Source: Spirochaetaceae bacterium (GTDB lineage: Bacteria > Spirochaetota > Spirochaetia > B11-G9). Taken from it: a stretch of DNA of 7,931 bases. The stretch lies in assembly GCA_030600745.1 (NCBI GenBank), contig JAUVLL010000143.1:1-7931 (forward strand), given 5' to 3'. The notes under the pieces were generated by a model that had not been told where the DNA came from, did not search any database, and saw nothing but the letters and a program-made list of their open reading frames with translations. Positions 5,076-7,931 of this stretch are shown in pieces (position 1 is the first letter of the stretch; each line of letters begins with the position of its first letter). The translations under genes and the position numbers were made by a program.

Positions 5076-7130
5076 ATGAAGTCTAAACAGATCTTCCCCC
5101 TGGTTCTTTTCTTCTTCTCGTGCTGCTTTCTCTGGAGTCAGGGTACAAGCAATTTTTCATTAAATCTAATTTCCGGTGCTAAAATCCCAATAGGAGGAAG
5201 TTCTGAACTTTACTCCACCGGGGCATCATTTAATCTTAACGGTGAGTTTTATCCGGATTTTCTTCCTCTTATCTATGGTAAAAGTACGCTGGGATATAAT
5301 ATTCTGCCTACCCTGGCTGACTCCAATATGGCCATTGCAGATTTCAGTATAGGCGCCGGTGCAGCCATACCCGTTCTACCCAGATTATTTTTCAAAGTAT
5401 CGGGTTCCGGTGGTATGTATATCGGGATGAGAGAAGGAGAATCCGGCAGTGATCCATTCTTTTCCGCTGGGATTGAATTGAAATACCTTATCAACCGATC
5501 GTTGAGTCTTGGAATAGAAAGTTCCTACATTAATTATATTTCCACAAATATAATGGAACCACTTTATCAGGGGATGAGTGTTTCCATTGGACTGACTTAT
5601 AATATGGGAGCATCTTCCAGAGATTCCGAGTTCAGATTTATACCGGAATTTGATACCATATTTCCGGTTTTCTATAAATACTATGATAACAACCCTGTAG
5701 GCTCAGTCATTCTTCAGAATATGGAGCGGGGAAAGATTGATAATGTAAAAATAAGCCTGTTTGTGCCTGATTTTATGAATCAGCCTAAATTATGCGCTGA
5801 ATTGGATCAAATGCAGCAGAAAGAGGAGATAGAAATTCCACTCTATGCTCTTTTTACAGACGATATTCTGAAAGTTACTGAAGGGACAAAAGTAAGCGCC
5901 GAAATACAGGTTGAATATGACTTCCTGGGAAGCAGGGTTGCAGGTAAGAGAATTGAAACCTTAACAGTAAACAACCGTAATGCAATGACCTGGGATGATG
6001 ATAGAAAAGCGGCTTCTTTTGTTACAGCAAAAGACCCGGCTGTCCTAAGATTTTCAAAAGGAGTAGCAGCCGATATAAGTAATATTGGAAGCGGAGCAGT
6101 GAATTCTAATTTCAGAATGGCTGTAGGTATTTTTGAAGCTCTCTCTATATTCGGTATTGGCTATGTTATTGATCCCACTTCATCTTATATAGAACTCTCA
6201 GAAGATGCCCTTGCAGTGGATTATCTCCAGTTTCCAAGCCAGTCCCTGTTGTACCGTGCCGGAGACTGTGATGATCTCTCAATTTTATATACGGCTCTTC
6301 TCGAGTCTGTTGGTATTAAAACATCTTTTATCACAATTCCCGGACATATCTACATGGCATTCTCTCCGGATATCACTCAGAATGAGGCGGAAAAACTTTT
6401 CAGCGATGCTGCTAATCTAATCTTCCTGGATGGAGAAACATGGATTCCTGTCGAAATAACCATGATTAAGGATGGATTTATAAAAGCATGGGAGGCAGGA
6501 GCCAGAGAATGGCGGAATAATTTCATAAAAGACAGCGCAGTACTGGTTCCAATTCATGAGGCATGGGAGCTGTATGAACCGGTAGGTATTTCGGGAGTTG
6601 ACAGGGGGACTGTCTATCCCGAATCAAAGGAAATTATAACACGCTACAATGCAGAGATGGAAAAATTTGTAACCAGGGAGATACATGAAAGGGTCCTTGA
6701 ACTGCAGGAGAAAATAAGACAGAGCAGGAATAACCCAAGAATAATAAATAAACTTGGAGTACTTTACGCCCGGTTTGGCAAATACAGGGAGGCGGAAGAG
6801 GAGTTTAATAAGGCACTTAGTAAAGCAGACTATATTCCATCTATGATGAATCTGGGAAATATCCATTTTATAAACGGAAAGATGGAACTGGCCCGGACAA
6901 ACTTCACAAAGGTGCTGGAAATAGCTCCCGATAATACCTATGCCCTCCTGGGTTTCGCAAAAGTAAGTTACGAACTGGATGATTATCCCTCTGTAGTTTC
7001 ATCCTTTAATAAGATAGAAACACAGGATCCGGCAATAGCTGAGAAATATAAATACCTGGTGTCCCGATCAGATGATACCAGCAGAGCATCCGCCGCAGTC
7101 AAGGAGGCATTTGAATGGGACGAAGAATAA
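5076..7130 (+). CDS. Outer-membrane beta-barrel protein with periplasmic transglutaminase-like domain and TPR repeats
   Basis: This 684-residue protein begins with a signal peptide (basic start, hydrophobic 6-20, likely cleavage around Ser21-Gln22). Residues 25-178 show eight alternating amphipathic strands, ending in Ser-Ile-Gly-Leu-Thr-Tyr-Asn, as in eight-stranded OmpA/OmpX-type barrels. Residues 185-330 look like a beta-rich linker domain. A transglutaminase-like core follows: Cys398 in Gly-Asp-Cys-Asp-Asp, His424 in Pro-Gly-His-Ile-Tyr, and probably Glu460 in Trp-Ile-Pro-Val-Glu, a complete candidate Cys-His-acid triad. About 523-550 is helical and charged. Three TPR-like repeats span about 553-655. 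With an eight-stranded barrel both ends face the periplasm, so the enzyme and TPR parts would sit there. Whether it cleaves, cross-links or only binds peptides cannot be told. The start follows AGGGGAG at 5065-5071. It is the first gene of a coupled pair. I do not recognise a named gene. Confidence 0.8.
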   Translation: MKSKQIFPLVLFFFSCCFLWSQGTSNFSLNLISGAKIPIGGSSELYSTGASFNLNGEFYPDFLPLIYGKSTLGYNILPTLADSNMAIADFSIGAGAAIPVLPRLFFKVSGSGGMYIGMREGESGSDPFFSAGIELKYLINRSLSLGIESSYINYISTNIMEPLYQGMSVSIGLTYNMGASSRDSEFRFIPEFDTIFPVFYKYYDNNPVGSVILQNMERGKIDNVKISLFVPDFMNQPKLCAELDQMQQKEEIEIPLYALFTDDILKVTEGTKVSAEIQVEYDFLGSRVAGKRIETLTVNNRNAMTWDDDRKAASFVTAKDPAVLRFSKGVAADISNIGSGAVNSNFRMAVGIFEALSIFGIGYVIDPTSSYIELSEDALAVDYLQFPSQSLLYRAGDCDDLSILYTALLESVGIKTSFITIPGHIYMAFSPDITQNEAEKLFSDAANLIFLDGETWIPVEITMIKDGFIKAWEAGAREWRNNFIKDSAVLVPIHEAWELYEPVGISGVDRGTVYPESKEIITRYNAEMEKFVTREIHERVLELQEKIRQSRNNPRIINKLGVLYARFGKYREAEEEFNKALSKADYIPSMMNLGNIHFINGKMELARTNFTKVLEIAPDNTYALLGFAKVSYELDDYPSVVSSFNKIETQDPAIAEKYKYLVSRSDDTSRASAAVKEAFEWDEE
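7101..7107 (+). promoter_or_regulatory. Strong Shine-Dalgarno setting the start of the downstream lipoprotein gene
   Basis: AAGGAGG lies 7 bases upstream of the ATG at 7115-7117, inside the coding sequence of the preceding gene. It decides the start of the open reading frame that runs to the window end and indicates translational coupling. Confidence 0.75.
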
Positions 7131-7931
7131 AATATTTAACAATAGCCATAGTCTTAATCATTTTTATGGTTCTTATGTACAGCAGATGCGGTAATACGCT
7201 TCTTGAGGATTTGGTAGTTGATGTAGAGAGGGCTCTGAACACTGTTCTGACGATTAATTCTGACGGTAATGGAACTGTAGATCCTTCCGGAGAGATTACT
7301 GTTATAACCGGAGATGTTGTTGACATATCAGCTACTCCAAATTCCGGTTATGTATTTACAAGTTGGACAGGTACAGGGATTACCTTTGGAAATCGCTACT
7401 CCGCAAATACAACTGTTAGTCTAAATGGGAAAACAGCCACAATAACAGCTAATTTCGCTGATGAGAATTCAGTCTTCAATTTAACGGTACAGAGTACAGG
7501 TTATGGAAGTGTTGAACCTTCAGAAACAATACCTACACTACCTGGAACTCAGGTTAGTATTAACGCAATATCCGATTACAGCTATGAATTTGTAAACTGG
7601 ACAGGTCCGCTAAGCGCTAGTTTTGGCGATGATACTTCTGAAAATACGACTGTTACAATAACTGAAAATTCTCTTGTGCAGGCACATTTTGATCAGATTC
7701 AATATCAGTTAACTGTTTCTGATGATGGCAGTGGTAATGGAACAACTTTTCCGTCTGGTACACAGACTGTTATTTTTGGGGCTGAAACTGATATAACTGC
7801 AACGCCCTCTGAAAACTACATATTTAAAGAGTGGACAGTTACAATTGGATCTGCTCAAATAGGAAACACTGATTTTGCATCCACAACCGCAACCCTTACA
7901 AGCAGTGATGCAACAGTACAGGCAAATTTTG
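7115..7931 (+). CDS. Probable lipoprotein with tandem divergent InlB-B-type repeats (partial, runs off the window)
   Basis: The frame opened by the ATG at 7115 stays open to the last base, giving the first 272 residues of a longer protein. It begins with a basic start (Arg3, Arg4, Lys6), a hydrophobic segment (7-22) and Cys25, the only cysteine, followed by Gly-Asn. This reads as a lipoprotein signal with a relaxed lipobox (Tyr-Ser-Arg-Cys), as tolerated in spirochaetes, although an uncleaved anchor cannot be excluded. Three repeats of about 71-76 residues follow, each with a Leu-Thr-Val-type opening strand, Gly-x-Gly, a central Trp (84, 162, 240) and a closing Ala-Asn-Phe or Ala-His-Phe. This is the pattern of divergent InlB B-repeats found in bacterial surface proteins. 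The segment is rich in Thr, Ser and Asn and poor in Lys. It overlaps the upstream gene by 16 bp. Function is unknown; surface exposure or adhesion is a guess from the family. Confidence 0.8.
   Translation, partial: MGRRIKYLTIAIVLIIFMVLMYSRCGNTLLEDLVVDVERALNTVLTINSDGNGTVDPSGEITVITGDVVDISATPNSGYVFTSWTGTGITFGNRYSANTTVSLNGKTATITANFADENSVFNLTVQSTGYGSVEPSETIPTLPGTQVSINAISDYSYEFVNWTGPLSASFGDDTSENTTVTITENSLVQAHFDQIQYQLTVSDDGSGNGTTFPSGTQTVIFGAETDITATPSENYIFKEWTVTIGSAQIGNTDFASTTATLTSSDATVQANF
7244..7456 (+). repeat. Divergent InlB-B-type protein repeat 1
   Basis: It encodes residues 44-114 of the lipoprotein, from Val-Leu-Thr-Ile to Thr-Ala-Asn-Phe, with Trp84 followed by Thr-Gly and a run Ser-Ala-Asn-Thr-Thr-Val near 96-101. 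It aligns by eye with the next two units at protein level, with clear DNA divergence between them. Confidence 0.7.
7475..7690 (+). repeat. Divergent InlB-B-type protein repeat 2
   Basis: It encodes residues 121-192, from Phe-Asn-Leu-Thr-Val to Gln-Ala-His-Phe. Trp162-Thr-Gly and Glu-Asn-Thr-Thr-Val (176-180) occupy the same places as in repeat 1. Confidence 0.7.
7703..7930 (+). repeat. Divergent InlB-B-type protein repeat 3
   Basis: It encodes residues 197-272, from Tyr-Gln-Leu-Thr-Val to Gln-Ala-Asn-Phe at the window edge. Trp240 is conserved, but the following Thr-Gly is replaced by Thr-Val and the unit is a few residues longer. More repeats may follow outside the window. Confidence 0.65.

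Noticed and set aside
6624..6866. Minus-strand frame of 80 codons within the barrel-transglutaminase gene
   Set aside because: It is opposite clear TPR-coding sequence, has no ribosome site evidence and shows no recognisable features.

Overview
The window looks like a piece of a chromosome from an anaerobic, fermentative bacterium, most likely a spirochaete (Spirochaeta/Treponema-like). That placement is an inference. It rests on the moderately AT-rich composition by eye, the style of the outer-membrane protein (signal peptide ending in a Leu-Trp-Ser-Gln stretch, small beta-barrel), a lipoprotein with a relaxed lipobox, and a ferredoxin-linked redox operon typical of strict anaerobes. No rRNA or other phylogenetic marker is present to settle it.

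Left two thirds (4782 down to 115, minus strand): a tight four-gene operon. It runs NuoE-like subunit (stnA-like), NuoF-like flavoprotein (stnB-like), a GltD/NfnB-like flavoprotein with NuoG/HydA-type iron-sulfur domains at both ends (stnC-like), and a small VOC-fold protein. The genes overlap by 14 bp, are separated by 1 bp, and overlap by 17 bp, and each has a good Shine-Dalgarno. There is one NADH/FMN site, one NADP(H)/FAD site, many [4Fe-4S]/[2Fe-2S] clusters and no hydrogenase H-cluster motif. The first three genes therefore best match the Sporomusa-type (Stn) electron-bifurcating transhydrogenase, which links NADH, NADPH and ferredoxin pools. A module serving a hydrogenase or formate dehydrogenase encoded elsewhere is the main alternative.

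Middle (4783-5075): a divergent regulatory region. Leftward it holds a near-concentric pair of inverted repeats just upstream of stnA and a weak promoter candidate. Rightward it holds a good extended -10 promoter (4952-4980) and a long leader whose last hairpin (5040-5071) locks up the Shine-Dalgarno of the next gene.

Right third (5076-7931, plus strand): a two-gene unit for the cell envelope. The first gene encodes a 684-residue protein with a signal peptide, a probable eight-stranded outer-membrane beta-barrel, a transglutaminase-like Cys-His-Glu domain and TPR repeats. The second starts inside the end of the first (16-bp overlap, perfect Shine-Dalgarno) and runs off the window. It is a probable lipoprotein of tandem divergent InlB-B-type repeats. 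This barrel-transglutaminase-TPR protein coupled to a repeat lipoprotein is the best candidate here for an undescribed envelope system. No tRNA, rRNA, CRISPR array, insertion sequence or convincing intrinsic terminator was found.
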